Source: Proales similis
Taxonomy: Eukaryota > Rotifera > Eurotatoria > Ploima > Proalidae
NCBI GenBank assembly: GCA_019059635.1
Contig: JAGVRJ010000001.1
Location: 2,418,001 to 2,482,000 of the forward strand
Length of the DNA: 64,000 bases
Direction: 5' to 3'
The notes below the pieces were generated by a model. It ran no database searches. It had not been told where the DNA came from and worked only from the letters and a program-made list of their open reading frames with translations. Position 1 is the first letter of the stretch. Each line of letters opens with the position of its first letter. The position numbers were made by a program, and so were the translations under genes. Shown here piece by piece: positions 48,901 through 58,960 of this stretch.

Positions 48901-50493
48901 AAGCCAATTGTCTGGCTATGGAAGCTCAAGAGCCCATCAGCGAAACTTTTCAGGTGGATAATGAGGCTCCAACAATATGATTTCGTCCTGAAATACAAAG
49001 AAGGCGCGGACAATTCAGCGGCGGACGCCTTAACAAGGTGGTTCGACCAAGCGCCGACGGAACCACAGGACAAGCCAGAACCAAATGACGAAGAGCACGG
49101 CGAATACATAATAAACGAGATAAGGTTCGGAGTACCGGAGAACGAGGTGTTCGACGCGGACATCCGAACAATCATCGGATGGAAAAGAAACGACGAAAAG
49201 CAAAAACCCAGGTTGCCCGAAGAATCAAGCAATGACCTCAAGGCATACTGGAATCAGTATGACAAAATGGTGGTCATAAACTCGATGCTATACAGGCAGA
49301 CTACAATAGACGGCAAGGAATGTATCCAAATCGTGGTCCCGACGGAACGACGAATGGCCATCGCCAAATACTGCCACGAGTCAAGGGCCGGCGGACACCT
49401 GGGATACGAAAAGTCAATCAGATTAATACGCGAGAGGTTTTATTGGCCAGGATCCGACAGCGACCTCAAGCAACTAATAAGGAGCTGCGCAACATGCCAC
49501 GCCGTGAAGGCACCACAAGCCTATGACCGACCGGAGCTCCAGCCAATAACAACCAATAGGCCACTGGAGCTGGTCACGGCAGACGTGGCGGGCCCACTGC
49601 CGACGACGGAACGCGAGAACAAATACCTTATAGTATTTGTCGACCATTTTTCAAAATACATCGAACTGAGGGCAATGCCAAACCAGGAGGCGAATACGGT
49701 GGCAACGGCGTTGACGGAATTTATAGGCAGACACGGTGTACCGGAGAAACTACTCACAGACCAAGGCACCTGCTTCGAATCGGAAATCATCGCGAACCTG
49801 TGCGAGCTATTCGACGTGAGCAAGTGCCGAACAACACCCTTCCACCCGCAAACGGACGGTCAGTCCGAGCGGATGATCAGAACGACGAAGGAGATACTAC
49901 GATGTCTAGAACAAGAGCAGCGAGGCGAGTGGGACGAGAGTTTACCACTCATAGCGCTGGCGCTCAATACCAGCGTACACGCAACTACGAGGACCTGCCC
50001 ATACTGGGTGATGTACGGACGAGCGGCGAAGATCCCATTGGATTTAGTATTTCCAGCGACAAGTCTCCCGAGCCCAGAGCAACCGGAAAGCTACGTGCAA
50101 CGGCTACGGACAATACTTCAGAGCACGTACGAAACCGTGGAAAAGACGGGAGCGGCGAGAGTCGAACGAATGAAGCTCAACCACGACAGAAGGGCGAGGC
50201 CAATCACGTTCGAAATTGGCGAACAAGTATACTTGAAAAACACAACGAGGAAAGGTCTCGAACCGAACTTCATAGGACCATGGACAATAGAAAGAGTGTT
50301 CAACAACAACACTTACGAGATACGGCGGAACCACGACGAGACGTCGAAGAGAGGACGCGGAAGACCGCGATCCAATAAAAGGATTGTGAACGGACAACTC
50401 CTGAAGCGAGCAGAGGTGGCACACGCGGGCAGAACACAGGAGAGCGGGGAGGACAGCGAACCCGAGCCTCCGCCCGACCAAAGGCCCCAATGA
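45952..50493 (+). CDS. gag-pol: Gag-Pol polyprotein of the Ty3/gypsy element
   Basis: This single frame of 1513 codons encodes all retrotransposon proteins without a frameshift. The N-terminus is unusual: residues about 19-65 are hydrophobic (GVGAAILIILAMLLSLPATA and more) before a charged linker. The Gag core follows (about 46530-47000), then a CCHC zinc knuckle CHNCNEKGHLRKNC (47131-47178), the aspartic protease motif IDTGSATT (near 47287), reverse transcriptase with VCVDYRELN and YIDD (48235-48246), RNase H with LECDASEKALGAAL, the integrase HHCC zinc finger (HLGYEKS...CATCHAVK) and the DDE core (TADVAG, LLTDQGTCFE, FHPQTDGQSER). A C-terminal IGPWTIERV segment closes integrase. The frame is open upstream through part of the LTR. 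Alternative start: ATG 46006. No stop or frame break is seen. Confidence 0.95.
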   Translation: MVAAEKEPGASRSPWRSDMEWWAGVGAAILIILAMLLSLPATACAATFGLAGLSLAGVAAWRMMAPGLGGKSYRGRRIENRRHGTDDDGLSRSFPSVESDVSTIGLPLDDSPEIPRTRITRNTEARQTATAANTSIISEADNRQTDTTGAIELATPEGELRRPNIAITSTRGLQLATAAGAGAGTWATDFTTLGGMERFHDGMDAVEWWKTFNLFTGADNASLHLIVRQLISSIDMQCTKRIVNDLEAAKTVEDVKTAFLQEFGSRRSEIDFRRRFYLEEQGPRTVKEFAQELKKLSEAAWGTGRNNDVDERLKSQLQWGLRNKSWTSILAAQTEWTFKQMVEFCVKLEEDMSATRNRRKETKKPIAGNQERRGEEKEQPQQQKIQRPLAEMECHNCNEKGHLRKNCPHAKGTVNVRTNNVEEIGDEMLVKTTAKINGKITNITIDTGSATTIMSTERHRTEFPDQKLAWTNTKLRTVTGDNIKVHGAFKAEFQYADELVKVPIIVADIAGNRVLVGLNILRVCETLRRWNEKQIGKDDLNIVKRRGQPTKEPTAKEEKEALVDPANEAAREEALKELSQVLQENDAPTLQDITQTDLIEHEITLETDKPANHPMRRIPFNRRLETKQLLDEMIQCGLIRPSKSEWNSPLVVVQKKTGGVRVCVDYRELNAVTKKDGFMIPRIEDIFAQLNGAKWFSTLDLASGYHQVRVKEQDKYKTAFRCEFGVYEYNVMPFGLCNAPATFQRLMETVLKDLIGKCCFVYIDDIIVFSKELTQHIEDLKQVLRALQLANLKIKKEKAKLVVNGVEFLGQLVQGGKVMPLKYKVAAIATKREPQTPKELKSALGMFNYYRRFIPRYGELSQSVYTLASKTKKEFKWTEELRRDFAALREALCRTTADGGALSLPDFSRRFILECDASEKALGAALGQWTDNGIEPIAFWSKSLNQTEQRYAINEKEVMAIVLATENFRWYLMGKQFDLITDHKPIVWLWKLKSPSAKLFRWIMRLQQYDFVLKYKEGADNSAADALTRWFDQAPTEPQDKPEPNDEEHGEYIINEIRFGVPENEVFDADIRTIIGWKRNDEKQKPRLPEESSNDLKAYWNQYDKMVVINSMLYRQTTIDGKECIQIVVPTERRMAIAKYCHESRAGGHLGYEKSIRLIRERFYWPGSDSDLKQLIRSCATCHAVKAPQAYDRPELQPITTNRPLELVTADVAGPLPTTERENKYLIVFVDHFSKYIELRAMPNQEANTVATALTEFIGRHGVPEKLLTDQGTCFESEIIANLCELFDVSKCRTTPFHPQTDGQSERMIRTTKEILRCLEQEQRGEWDESLPLIALALNTSVHATTRTCPYWVMYGRAAKIPLDLVFPATSLPSPEQPESYVQRLRTILQSTYETVEKTGAARVERMKLNHDRRARPITFEIGEQVYLKNTTRKGLEPNFIGPWTIERVFNNNTYEIRRNHDETSKRGRGRPRSNKRIVNGQLLKRAEVAHAGRTQESGEDSEPEPPPDQRPQ
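45953..45964 (+). other. Putative primer-binding site
   Basis: TGGTGGCAGCGG begins two bases after the 5' LTR, as expected for a primer-binding site that pairs with a tRNA 3' end (...CTGCCACCA). I cannot name the tRNA. The site overlaps the first ATG of the Gag-Pol frame (45952). Confidence 0.6.
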
Positions 50494-50626
50494 AAACTGA
50501 AGCACCGAAATCCGGATCGAGCTATTAGGTGGGGCGCTCGACCGGACTTGGAAGCCCCACCCGCGCACAAAGAAAAAAAAAAGAAGAGGAAAAAATTAGA
50601 GATCCAGTTTATTTATCGTCACGCCG

Positions 50627-51514
50627 TTAGTGAAAGTAACGCCAGCCACGGACCAAGCCCTCCTCGACCAGGACGTCGTGGACCTGTGGCAACTGCGAAG
50701 CGGGGACGGCGAAACCGGCGCCCACTTCAACAGTAGCCGCAACCCGGACCTCGAGTGGGTAATCGACTCCGCCAAGCTGAAGCGGCTCGGACCCGGCGTG
50801 ATACCGGAGCCAAGCGTTGGCGGAAAGTCGGTAGAAACCCACATAGGCCCGAAACCGCCCCGCATCCGAGACGAGTCGGACCTCGCGCAACGGACCGAGG
50901 CCGAAGCGGTCGGCTAATCCGGCGAGCCAGCGCAGCAGGGCGCGGCGGAGGGCTGCAGCCCCTGTAGCAGCCGGGAGACCACCAACAACCAGGAGGGATA
51001 TTCCCAACCCAGAGCAGGCCACGGCGTTGGCGGCGGTGCTGGCGTTGGCGGCGGTGCTGGCGTTGGCTGCGGTGCTGGCGTTGGCTGCGGTGCTGGCGTT
51101 GGCTGCGGTGCTGGCGTTGGCTGCGGTGCTGGCGTTGGCGGCGGTGCTGGCTGTAACGGCGGTGCTGGTTCTAACGGCGGTGCTGGCTGTAGCAACGGTG
51201 CTGGCGTCGGCGGTGCGGGGCTTGGCGGGTTCGCCAAGGTCCCGACCACGGCGGCCCCGGCGCGCGGAAGGATCCCGGCGAGCGGACACCGACCGGGGAC
51301 GGACTCGGCGTGTAGTGAGCGGCGTAGCTCCCACAACAGCCGCGGGGACCCCGGCCAGCAGCTCACCCAAAGTGATACCGGCCCCGGATCGGGTGGGTGG
51401 AGCACGGCTGGCCGAAGGAGACCGGGCACGGCGGGGATCGCCCGTGCTGCGGGCCCGCGAGGAGCGAAGTTCCCGCAGCCGGTCGACCACAGTCGAAAAC
51501 TTGCTTAGCTTCAT
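50627..51514 (-). CDS. Antisense ORF in the 3' segment of the retrotransposon, unknown function
   Basis: A 295-codon frame lies on the strand opposite gag-pol, between pol and the 3' LTR. The ATG is at 51514, 69 bases inside the 3' LTR. Its N-terminus is basic (KLSKFSTVVDRLRELRSSRARS) and the middle is a run of ANASTA-type six-residue repeats from 18-bp tandem units. The C-terminal 120 residues are not repetitive and include a mixed hydrophobic domain (for example RFRAYVGFYRLSANAWLRY). I recognise no family. Antisense ORFs in the same place are known in some plant Ty3/gypsy elements. Because the segment is GC-rich and its repeat length is a multiple of three, chance openness is a real alternative. 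Confidence 0.45.
   Translation of the reverse strand: MKLSKFSTVVDRLRELRSSRARSTGDPRRARSPSASRAPPTRSGAGITLGELLAGVPAAVVGATPLTTRRVRPRSVSARRDPSARRGRRGRDLGEPAKPRTADASTVATASTAVRTSTAVTASTAANASTAANASTAANASTAANASTAANASTAANASTAANAVACSGLGISLLVVGGLPAATGAAALRRALLRWLAGLADRFGLGPLREVRLVSDAGRFRAYVGFYRLSANAWLRYHAGSEPLQLGGVDYPLEVRVAATVEVGAGFAVPASQLPQVHDVLVEEGLVRGWRYFH
51020..51215. repeat. 18-bp GC-rich tandem repeat inside the retrotransposon
   Basis: About ten imperfect copies of an 18-bp unit (GGTGCTGGCGTTGGCKGC) lie in tandem; the first seven or so are nearly perfect and the later ones (CTGTAACGG, CTAACGG variants) diverge. Being a multiple of three, the repeat keeps several frames open on both strands. Confidence 0.85.
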
Positions 51515-51565
51515 TTTTTTAAATGAAGGCAAGCGACCACGCGGCGAGAGAAATTATTTTTTTCC

Positions 51566-51582
51566 GGGAGGGGCGGGAAGGA
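51566..51582 (+). other. Polypurine tract
   Basis: GGGAGGGGCGGGAAGGA stands directly before the 3' LTR and has one pyrimidine in 17 bases. It fits the plus-strand primer site for reverse transcription. Confidence 0.8.
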
Positions 51583-51778
51583 TGTAACCGACTCAACGTT
51601 GCATTCGCAACTTTGAGTTGGTTCCGCCCTCCCGTCCCCCTGTCGTATTTAATCCGCTGCTTGCGTAAGCAAGCAGCGAGTGTCAAAGAAGTTTTTAAAA
51701 AATAAAACAACAAGCTTATCCACCACGTTTATTGGGGATAAGCTTAGAACAGTTTGGACAACCAGCCAATCTGTTATA
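51583..51778 (+). repeat. 3' LTR (196 bp)
   Basis: This copy matches the 5' LTR base for base as far as I can read. It is followed by TAAT and then the satellite sequence that would directly continue the interrupted monomer. Confidence 0.93.
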
Positions 51779-52045
51779 TAATTGTATAGGCTTTATTTTC
51801 ATCAATCAGAAAGCAAAAATGTAAAAATATTACGGACAAACCCTATCTTAACCCTAGATCAAAGCACTGATTCCTCCTCAGATCGTAATGTCGAAGATAA
51901 AACCATGCTATAACATTGCTTTTCATACGCTTGAAGCATGTTTATATCATGTCTTACGCTATGATTACTATATTTTAGCTTGTTAAGACTTTATTTTCAA
52001 CAATCGGAAAGCAAAAATGTAAAAATATTACGGACAAACCCTATC
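51779..52045. repeat. Satellite A, remainder after the retrotransposon
   Basis: These bases complete A block 2. The monomer starting near 51980 is the A/B junction form that recurs at 55537 and 58898. Confidence 0.9.
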
Positions 52046-55000
52046 TTAACCATAATTCAAAGCAGCAAATCCTTCTTAGATATTTATGTAAGAGATATAA
52101 ACATGCTATTCCAGCGCTGTTTGACGTCGCTACGCATGTTAAATCGTGTTATACGCTCTTATAACGCATTTGGATTAGCTCTGACCCTGGATCGAACCAT
52201 ATAAGAGTGTGTGTTGAAAAAAAAACATGTCTAAACCTTACTCAATCATTGTTTACAAGATTAATTTTCTCCCAAAGACTTAACTAAGAAATAAACTTGC
52301 TTTTCCAGTGTTTTTAATCGTCCTTTAGCATGTTAATATTGTGTTATACGCTCTGATAACATTTTTGGATTAGCTCTGACCCTGGATCGAACGATATAAG
52401 AGTGTGTGTTGAAAAAAAATCATGTCTAAACCTTACTCAATCATTGATTAAAAGATTAATTTTCTCCCAAAGACTTCTAAACTAAGAAATAAACTTGCTG
52501 TTCCAGTGTATTTGATCGTCCTTTAGCATGTTTATATCGTGTTATACGCTCTTAAAACGCATTTCGATTAGCTCTGACCCTGGTTCGAACGATATAAGAG
52601 TGTGTGTTGAAAAAAAATCATGTCTAAACCTTACTCAATCATTGATTAAAAGATTAATTTTCTCCCAAAGACTTCTAAACTAAGAAATAAACTTGCTTTT
52701 CCAGTGTTTTTGATCGTCTTTTAGCATGTTTATATCGTGTTATACGCTCTTAAAACGCATTTCGATTAGCTCTGACCCTGGTTCGAACGACATAAGAGTG
52801 TGTGTTGAAAAAAAATCATGTCTAAACCTTACTCAATCATTGATTACAAGATTAATTTTCTCCCAAAGACTTCTAAACTAAGAAATAAACTTGCTTTTCC
52901 AGTGTTTTTGATCGTCCTTTAGCATGTTTATATCGTGTTATACGCTCTTAAAACGCATTTCGATTAGCTCTGACCCTGGTTCGAACGATATAAGAGTGTG
53001 TGTTGAAAAAAAATCATGTCTAAACCTTACTCAATCATTGATTACAAGATTAATTTTCTCCCAAAGACTTCTAAACTAAGAAATAAACTTGCTTTTCCAG
53101 TGTTTTTGATCGTCCTTTAGCATGTTAATATCGTGTTATACGCTCTGATAACATTTTTTGATTAGCTCTGACCCTGGTTCGAACGATATAAGAGTGTGTG
53201 TTGAAAAAAAATCATGTCTAAACCTTACTCAATCATTGATTAAAAGATTAATTTTCTCCCAAAGACTTCTAAACTAAGAAATAAACTTGCTTTTCCAGTG
53301 TTTTTGATCGTCCTTTAGCATGTTTATATCGTGTTATACGCTCTTAAAACGCATTTCGATTAGCTCTGACCCTGGTTCGAACGATATAAGAGTGTGTGTT
53401 GAAAAAAAATCATGTCTAAACCTTACTCAATCATTGATTACAAGATTTATTTTCTTCCAAAGACTTTACTAAGAAATAAACTTGCTTTTCCAGTGTTTTT
53501 GATCGTCCTTTAGCATGTTAATATCGTGTTATACGCTCTGATAACATTTTTTGATTAGCTCTGACCCTGGTTCGAACGATATAAGAGTGTGTGTTGAAAA
53601 AAAATCATGTCTAAACCTTACTCAATCATTGATTAAAAGATTAATTTTCTCCCAAAGACTTCTAAACTAAGAAATAAACTTGCTTTTCCAGTGTTTTAGA
53701 TCGTCTTTTAGCATGTTTATATCGTGTAATACGCTATAATTACTTTATTTTGGCTTGTATAGGCTTTATATTCAACAAGTGGAAAGAAAAAATCTAAAAA
53801 TATTACGGACAAACCCTATCTTAACCCTAGATCAAAGCAGTGATTCCTGCTCAGATCGTTATGCCAGAGATAGAAAAATGCTTTTTTTGTCCGTTTCATA
53901 GGCTTGAAGCATGTTTATATCATGTCTTACGCTCTGATTACTTTATTTTGGCTTGTATAGGCTTTATTTTCAACAATCAGAATGTAAAAATAAAAAATAT
54001 TACGGACACACCGTAACTTTACCCTAGATTAAAGCACTGATTCCTCCTCAGATCTTAATGTCAGAGATAAAAACATGCTATAACATTGCTTTTCATAGGC
54101 TTAAACCATGTTTATATCATGTCTTACGCTCTGATTACTTTATTTTGGCTTGTTAAGACTTTATTTTCAACAATCGGAAAGCAAAAATGTAAAAATATTA
54201 CGGACAAACCCTATCTTAACCCTAGATCAAAGCAGTGATTCCTGCTCAGATCGTTATGCCAGAGATAGAAAAATGCTTTTTCTGTACTTTTCATAGGCTT
54301 GAAGCATGTTTATATCATGTCTTACGCTCTTATTGCTTTTATTTTAATTGTATAAACTTTATTTTCATCAATCAGAAAGCAAAAATGTAAAAATATTACG
54401 GACAAACCCTATCTTAACCCTAGATCAAAGCAGTGATTCCTGCTCAGATCGTTATGTCAGAGATAGAAAAATGCTTTTTCTGTACTTTTCATAGGCTTGA
54501 AGCATGTTTATATCATCTCTTACGCTCTTATTGCTTTTATTTTAATTGTATAGGCTTTATTTTCATCAATCAGAAAGCAAAAATGTAAAAATATTACGGA
54601 CAAACCCTATCTTAACCCTAGATCAAAGCAGTGATTCCTCCTCAGATCGTAATGTCGAAGATAAAACCATGCTATAACATTGCTTTTCATACGCTTGAAG
54701 CATGTTTATATCATGTCATACGCTCTAATTACTTTATTTTGGCTTGTATAGGCTTTATATTCAACAAGTGGAAAGAAAAAATCTAAAAATATTACGGACA
54801 AACCCTATCTTAACCCTAGATCAAAGCAGTGATTCCTGCTCAGATCGTTATGCCAGAGATAGAAAAATGCTTTTTTCTGTACTTTTCATAGGCTTGAAGC
54901 ATGTTTATATCATCTCTTACGCTCTTATTGCTTTTATTTTAATTGTATAGGCTTTATTTTCATCAATCAGAAAGCAAAAATGTAAAAATATTACGGACAA

Positions 55001-55536
55001 ACCCTATCTTAACCCTAGATCAAAGCACTGATTCCTCCTCAGATCGTAATGTCGAAGATAAAACCATGCTATAACATTGCTTTTCATACGCTTGAAGCAT
55101 GTTTATATCATGTCTTACGCTCTAATTACTTTATTTTGGCTTGTATAGGCTTTATATTCAACAAGTGGAAAGAAAAAATCTAAAAATATTACGGACAAAC
55201 CCTATCTTAACCCTAGATCAAAGCAGTGATTCCTGCTCAGATCGTTATGCCAGAGATAGAAAAATGCTTTTTCTGTACTTTTCATAGGCTTGAAGCATGT
55301 TTATATCATCTCTTACGCTCTTATTGCTTTTATTTTAATTGTATAGGCTTTATTTTCATCAATCAGAAAGCAAAAATGTAAAAATATTACGGACAAACCC
55401 TATCTTAACCCTAGATCAAAGCACTGATTCCTCCTCAGATCGTAATGTCGAAGATAAAACCATGCTATAACATTGCTTTTCATACGCTTGAAGCATGTTT
55501 ATATCATGTCTTACGCTATGATTACTATATTTTAGC
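51980..55536. repeat. Composite A+B higher-order repeat, copy 1 (3557 bp)
   Basis: The 74-codon junction frame at 51980 recurs identically at 55537. The distance is 3557 bp, 18 monomers. The next copy is 3361 bp, 196 bp shorter, which is exactly one monomer. Confidence 0.88.
52046..53735. repeat. Satellite family B block 2
   Basis: About 8.6 B monomers. The first is the A/B hybrid with the CAGCGCTGTTTGACGTCGCTACG stretch; the last fuses back into A at about 53735. It is one monomer longer than the matching block at 55601-57095. Confidence 0.9.
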
Positions 55537-55600
55537 TTGTTAAGACTTTATTTTCAACAATCGGAAAGCAAAAATGTAAAAATATTACGGACAAACCCTA
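53736..55600. repeat. Satellite family A block 3
   Basis: About 9.5 A monomers that match 57096-58960 in order and variant type. With the preceding B block it makes one composite higher-order unit. Confidence 0.9.
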
Positions 55601-58600
55601 TCTTAACCATAATTCAAAGCAGCAAATCCTTCTTAGATATTTATGTAAGAGATATAAACATGCTATTCCAGCGCTGTTTGACGTCGCTACGCATGTTAAA
55701 TCGTGTTATACGCTCTTATAACGCATTTGGATTAGCTCTGACCCTGGATCGAACCATATAAGAGTGTGTGTTGAAAAAAAAACATGTCTAAACCTTACTC
55801 AATCATTGTTTACAAGATTAATTTTCTCCCAAAGACTTAACTAAGAAATAAACTTGCTTTTCCAGTGTTTTTAATCGTCCTTTAGCATGTTAATATTGTG
55901 TTATACGCTCTGATAACATTTTTGGATTAGCTCTGACCCTGGATCGAACGATATAAGAGTGTGTGTTGAAAAAAAATCATGTCTAAACCTTACTCAATCA
56001 TTGATTAAAAGATTAATTTTCTCCCAAAGACTTCTAAACTAAGAAATAAACTTGCTGTTCCAGTGTATTTGATCGTCCTTTAGCATGTTTATATCGTGTT
56101 ATACGCTCTTAAAACGCATTTCGATTAGCTCTGACCCTGGTTCGAACGATATAAGAGTGTGTGTTGAAAAAAAATCATGTCTAAACCTTACTCAATCATT
56201 GATTAAAAGATTAATTTTCTCCCAAAGACTTCTAAACTAAGAAATAAACTTGCTTTTCCAGTGTTTTTGATCGTCTTTTAGCATGTTTATATCGTGTTAT
56301 ACGCTCTTAAAACGCATTTCGATTAGCTCTGACCCTGGTTCGAACGACATAAGAGTGTGTGTTGAAAAAAAATCATGTCTAAACCTTACTCAATCATTGA
56401 TTACAAGATTAATTTTCTCCCAAAGACTTCTAAACTAAGAAATAAACTTGCTTTTCCAGTGTTTTTGATCGTCCTTTAGCATGTTTATATCGTGTTATAC
56501 GCTCTTAAAACGCATTTCGATTAGCTCTGACCCTGGTTCGAACGATATAAGAGTGTGTGTTGAAAAAAAATCATGTCTAAACCTTACTCAATCATTGATT
56601 ACAAGATTAATTTTCTCCCAAAGACTTCTAAACTAAGAAATAAACTTGCTTTTCCAGTGTTTTTGATCGTCCTTTAGCATGTTAATATCGTGTTATACGC
56701 TCTGATAACATTTTTTGATTAGCTCTGACCCTGGTTCGAACGACATAAGAGTGTGTGTTGAAAAAAAATCATGTCTAAACCTTACTCAATCATTGATTAA
56801 AAGATTAATTTTCTCCCAAAGACTTCTAAACTAAGAAATAAACTTGCTTTTCCAGTGTTTTTGATCGTCCTTTAGCATGTTAATATCGTGTTATACGCTC
56901 TGATAACATTTTTTGATTAGCTCTGACCCTGGTTCGAACGATATAAGAGTGTGTGTTGAAAAAAAATCATGTCTAAACCTTACTCAATCATTGATTAAAA
57001 GATTAATTTTCTCCCAAAGACTTCTAAACTAAGAAATAAACTTGCTTTTCCAGTGTTTTAGATCGTCTTTTAGCATGTTAATATCGTGTAATACGCTCTA
57101 ATTACTTTATTTTGGCTTGTATAGGCTTTATATTCAACAAGTGGAAAGAAAAAATCTAAAAATATTACGGACAAACCCTATCTTAACCCTAGATCAAAGC
57201 AGTGATTCCTGCTCAGATCGTTATGCCAGAGATAGAAAAATGCTTTTTTTGTCCGTTTCATAGGCTTGAAGCATGTTTATATCATGTCTTACGCTCTGAT
57301 TACTTTATTTTGGCTTGTATAGGCTTTATTTTCAACAATCAGAATGTAAAAATAAAAAATATTACGGACACACCGTAACTTTACCCTAGATTAAAGCACT
57401 GATTCCTCCTCAGATCTTAATGTCAGAGATAAAAACATGCTATAACATTGCTTTTCATAGGCTTAAACCATGTTTATATCATGTCTTACGCTCTGATTAC
57501 TTTATTTTGGCTTGTTAAGACTTTATTTTCAACAATCGGAAAGCAAAAATGTAAAAATATTACGGACAAACCCTATCTTAACCCTAGATCAAAGCAGTGA
57601 TTCCTGCTCAGATCGTTATGCCAGAGATAGAAAAATGCTTTTTCTGTACTTTTCATAGGCTTGAAGCATGTTTATATCATGTCTTACGCTCTTATTGCTT
57701 TTATTTTAATTGTATAAACTTTATTTTCATCAATCAGAAAGCAAAAATGTAAAAATATTACGGACAAACCCTATCTTAACCCTAGATCAAAGCAGTGATT
57801 CCTGCTCAGATCGTTATGTCAGAGATAGAAAAATGCTTTTTCTGTACTTTTCATAGGCTTGAAGCATGTTTATATCATCTCTTACGCTCTTATTGCTTTT
57901 ATTTTAATTGTATAGGCTTTATTTTCATCAATCAGAAAGCAAAAATGTAAAAATATTACGGACAAACCCTATCTTAACCCTAGATCAAAGCAGTGATTCC
58001 TCCTCAGATCGTAATGTCGAAGATAAAACCATGCTATAACATTGCTTTTCATACGCTTGAAGCATGTTTATATCATGTCATACGCTCTAATTACTTTATT
58101 TTGGCTTGTATAGGCTTTATATTCAACAAGTGGAAAGAAAAAATCTAAAAATATTACGGACAAACCCTATCTTAACCCTAGATCAAAGCAGTGATTCCTG
58201 CTCAGATCGTTATGCCAGAGATAGAAAAATGCTTTTTCTGTACTTTTCATAGGCTTGAAGCATGTTTATATCATCTCTTACGCTCTTATTGCTTTTATTT
58301 TAATTGTATAGGCTTTATTTTCATCAATCAGAAAGCAAAAATGTAAAAATATTACGGACAAACCCTATCTTAACCCTAGATCAAAGCACTGATTCCTCCT
58401 CAGATCGTAATGTCGAAGATAAAACCATGCTATAACATTGCTTTTCATACGCTTGAAGCATGTTTATATCATGTCTTACGCTCTAATTACTTTATTTTGG
58501 CTTGTATAGGCTTTATATTCAACAAGTGGAAAGAAAAAATCTAAAAATATTACGGACAAACCCTATCTTAACCCTAGATCAAAGCAGTGATTCCTGCTCA

Positions 58601-58897
58601 GATCGTTATGCCAGAGATAGAAAAATGCTTTTTCTGTACTTTTCATAGGCTTGAAGCATGTTTATATCATCTCTTACGCTCTTATTGCTTTTATTTTAAT
58701 TGTATAGGCTTTATTTTCATCAATCAGAAAGCAAAAATGTAAAAATATTACGGACAAACCCTATCTTAACCCTAGATCAAAGCACTGATTCCTCCTCAGA
58801 TCGTAATGTCGAAGATAAAACCATGCTATAACATTGCTTTTCATACGCTTGAAGCATGTTTATATCATGTCTTACGCTATGATTACTATATTTTAGC
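55537..58897. repeat. Composite A+B higher-order repeat, copy 2 (3361 bp)
   Basis: This unit matches copy 1 but has one B monomer less. The next junction monomer at 58898 differs from the first two at one codon (Gly to Glu in the junction frame). Confidence 0.88.
55601..57095. repeat. Satellite family B block 3
   Basis: About 7.6 B monomers homologous to block 2, with one monomer fewer. Confidence 0.9.
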
Positions 58898-58960
58898 TTG
58901 TTAAGACTTTATTTTCAACAATCGGAAAGCAAAAATGTAAAAATATTACGGACAAACCCT
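57096..58960. repeat. Satellite family A block 4
   Basis: This is the last A block in the window, about 9.5 monomers, nearly identical to 53736-55600. Confidence 0.9.

Larger units (their letters stand above)
45756..51778 (+). mobile_element. Complete Ty3/gypsy LTR retrotransposon inserted in satellite
   Basis: The 6023-bp element has two 196-bp LTRs identical by eye, one long Gag-Pol frame with domains in the order Gag, zinc knuckle, protease, reverse transcriptase, RNase H and integrase (the Ty3/gypsy order), a purine-rich tract just before the 3' LTR, and a 4-bp target duplication. No env-like frame follows pol on the plus strand. The 3' segment 50494-51582 is GC-rich and carries an antisense frame. 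Identical LTRs and an unbroken frame indicate very recent transposition. Base composition differs strongly from the surrounding AT-rich satellite. Confidence 0.95.

Noticed and set aside
51027-51587. A plus-strand frame with many AVLALA repeats opposite the antisense ORF.
   Set aside because: It follows from the same 18-bp repeat being open in several frames; it starts inside the repeat and has no non-repetitive domain.
52990-53005. A possible CENP-B-box-like motif (TTCGAACGATATAAGAG) in B monomers.
   Set aside because: The essential CGGG half is missing; only TTCG and one A match.
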